Shown here piece by piece: positions 5,075 to 6,112 of a stretch of DNA of 6,112 nt. The notes beneath the pieces were generated by a model. It was given only the letters and a program-made list of their open reading frames with translations. It searched no databases and was not told the origin of the DNA. A program made the translations under genes and the position numbers. Origin of the DNA: DAIOHQ01 sp036744635 (GTDB taxonomy: Bacteria; Planctomycetota; Phycisphaerae; Tepidisphaerales; Tepidisphaeraceae); NCBI GenBank assembly GCA_036744635.1, contig DAIOHQ010000273.1, positions 1-6,112 on the forward strand. Direction: 5' to 3'. How positions within the stretch are numbered: the stretch's first letter is position 1; each line of letters starts with the position of its first letter.

Positions 5075-6052
5075 CTAACGCTTCGGCCGGATCGACAACA
5101 CCCAGGCGTTGGCTCTTCCGATGGTCCCATCCTCGGCCTTCATCAGCCGGGCGATGGCTTCGCTGGCCTGGGGAAGCTGATTGTCAGCGCTGAGGGCGTA
5201 GGCCCGCTCAAACAGCGGCCGGGCTTCCCTGGCCTTGTCGGCGAGCAGCAGCAGGTTTCCACGGGCGAGCAGGGTGTTGAAATCCTCCCCCCTGCGCTTC
5301 TGCAGCGCCTCCTCGTAGGGCTTGGGATCGACTTCGATGGAGGCCATCACCGAAGCGCCGGCGTCGGTGGGTTGACTGGAAGGCTGCGTAGTTGCCCCCG
5401 CCTGCTGCTGGGCCTTGAAGCGCCCCAGCATGGTCTTGTCCTCCGGATAGGCGGCCGCGAGGCATTCGGTGAGGCTCAGGATCGCATCCGTGGTGCCGAG
5501 CATACTGGAGACGTTGTACAGCCCCTTGGCGTTGGCCAATGCCTCCTTGGCCTGCCCGGCCTCCAGCAGCGCCCGGATGCGCAGCTTCTGATACCCCTCG
5601 ACGGTGGCAAGGTCCTGCGGGGTCAGCAGCACGATCTTCTGGGCGAGGTCGGCGGCCTCGCGGGGGTGCTTGGCCGCCATGAGCATGGCGATGAATTCGC
5701 CGGCGCGGCCGCTGGCGTCGAAACCATATTTGCTGATGGCCGCCAGGGCGTCGTCCAGCTTGCCTGCGTCCAGCAGGGAGTGAATCTGGGCGCTTTGCAG
5801 GGGGACGACGAAGGCGTTGCCGCCCGGCTTGAGCTTGATCCCCCGCTCGGCGATGTCGGCGGCCTCGGCGTAGAGCTTGGCGGCGCGCAGGGAATTCACC
5901 CATGTGCCGATTTTCGGGATGGCGGCGGCGGGGTCTTTGTCGATGGAGGTGCGCATTTCGTCCACCGACAGCTTTGTCAGTGGGGGGGAATCGGCGAGCG
6001 CTGCGGTAGTAAAGAACGTGAGGATCAACAGCGGTAAAATTCGTGTATGCAT
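5075..6052 (-). CDS. Secreted TPR-like helical-repeat protein
   Basis: No family is recognised beyond a tetratricopeptide-like alpha-solenoid. The 325-aa product has a signal peptide (residues 1-20, cleavage after ALA), so it is exported. Helix-pair units with TPR-style small/acidic spacing recur at about 47-75 (YAEAADIAERGIKLKP), 83-110 (AGKLDDALAAISKYG), 116-144 (HPREAADLAQKI), 153-181 (AGQAKEALANAKGLY) and 264-290 (DKAREARPLFERAYALS). A flexible linker (about 214-243, with TTQPSSQPTD) splits the array; such T/Q/P linkers suggest Phycisphaerae. Such repeats usually mediate protein contacts, but the partner is unknown. Start: ATG at 6052 opens the signal peptide and has GGGGAAGG ten bases upstream. 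The frame stays open to the window edge, so an N-terminal extension cannot be strictly excluded. The 94 bases between this stop and the rplM -35 box show no terminator. Confidence 0.85.
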   Translation of the reverse strand: MHTRILPLLILTFFTTAALADSPPLTKLSVDEMRTSIDKDPAAAIPKIGTWVNSLRAAKLYAEAADIAERGIKLKPGGNAFVVPLQSAQIHSLLDAGKLDDALAAISKYGFDASGRAGEFIAMLMAAKHPREAADLAQKIVLLTPQDLATVEGYQKLRIRALLEAGQAKEALANAKGLYNVSSMLGTTDAILSLTECLAAAYPEDKTMLGRFKAQQQAGATTQPSSQPTDAGASVMASIEVDPKPYEEALQKRRGEDFNTLLARGNLLLLADKAREARPLFERAYALSADNQLPQASEAIARLMKAEDGTIGRANAWVLSIRPKR

Positions 6053-6059
6053 GGGATTG

Positions 6060-6112
6060 TGACCTTCCCCACGAACGGTGGGCGCGCCGCGGGGATTAAT
6101 TGAGGCTTGCCT
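6060..6112 (-). repeat. Right copy of the perfect 53-bp terminal inverted repeat
   Basis: This is the exact reverse complement of 1-53, ending at the last base of the window. Read on the minus strand it is the immediate 5' leader of the TPR-like gene: its GGGGAAGG (6070-6063) is a well-placed Shine-Dalgarno, ten bases before the ATG at 6052. The small stem-loop (6068-6082) overlaps the G-run, so folding could partly cover the ribosome-binding site. Having a plausible ribosome-binding site favours this copy as native sequence. Confidence 0.9.
6063..6070 (-). promoter_or_regulatory. Shine-Dalgarno of the TPR-like gene, inside the terminal repeat
   Basis: GGGGAAGG on the minus strand sits ten bases before the ATG at 6052 and supports that start. 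Its first three bases fall in the 3' arm of the CCCAC/GTGGG stem-loop. Confidence 0.55.

Noticed and set aside
1..6112. A transposon or linear plasmid delimited by the terminal inverted repeats
   Set aside because: There is no transposase, recombinase, replication or terminal-protein gene, no target duplication can be seen because the repeats reach the window edges, and the cargo includes essential ribosomal genes.

Overview
The window reads as a piece of a high-GC bacterial genome, most likely a planctomycete of the Phycisphaerae type. That placement is inference. It rests on the overall base composition, an rplM-rpsI pair whose S9 carries an acidic/Pro-Ala N-terminal extension, and a TTQPSSQPT linker in a secreted helical-repeat protein, a low-complexity style I associate with that class. 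No rRNA, tRNA, CRISPR array, transposase, integrase or phage gene is visible.

All six genes lie on the minus strand, so the biological reading order runs from right to left. (1) A secreted TPR-like protein (5075-6052). (2) The ribosomal operon rplM-rpsI (4880-3927), with a near-consensus sigma70-type promoter (4954-4981), a leader hairpin followed by a U-rich run, an intercistronic hairpin, and a strong hairpin terminator (3847-3893). (3) A secreted protein of unknown function with a possible BamE/SmpA-like C-terminal domain (2690-3697). (4) A 162-bp intergenic palindromic element (2488-2649). (5) A sugar-type ABC transporter pair, solute-binding protein (1020-2393) then MalF/UgpA-type permease (92-1000). 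The partner permease and the ATPase are not in the window.

Two non-coding structures stand out. First, the outermost 53 bases at each end are a perfect inverted repeat of each other, reaching the very first and last base. With housekeeping genes inside and no recombinase, this looks more like a contig bounded by a shared repeat, linker or assembly junction than a transposon. A real pair of inverted repeats flanking an invertible 6-kb segment cannot be excluded from sequence alone. Second, the 2488-2649 element consists of two diverged inverted halves. Each has a 26-bp terminal arm and a 47-nt hairpin, and the two hairpins differ by several base-pair-preserving double changes. That is evidence for selection on, or copying of, a folded structure, as in REPIN-like elements.

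Functionally the window is a mix of housekeeping (ribosomal proteins), nutrient uptake (carbohydrate ABC importer) and two poorly characterised exported proteins. Apart from the rplM-rpsI and binding-protein/permease pairs, the genes need not act together.
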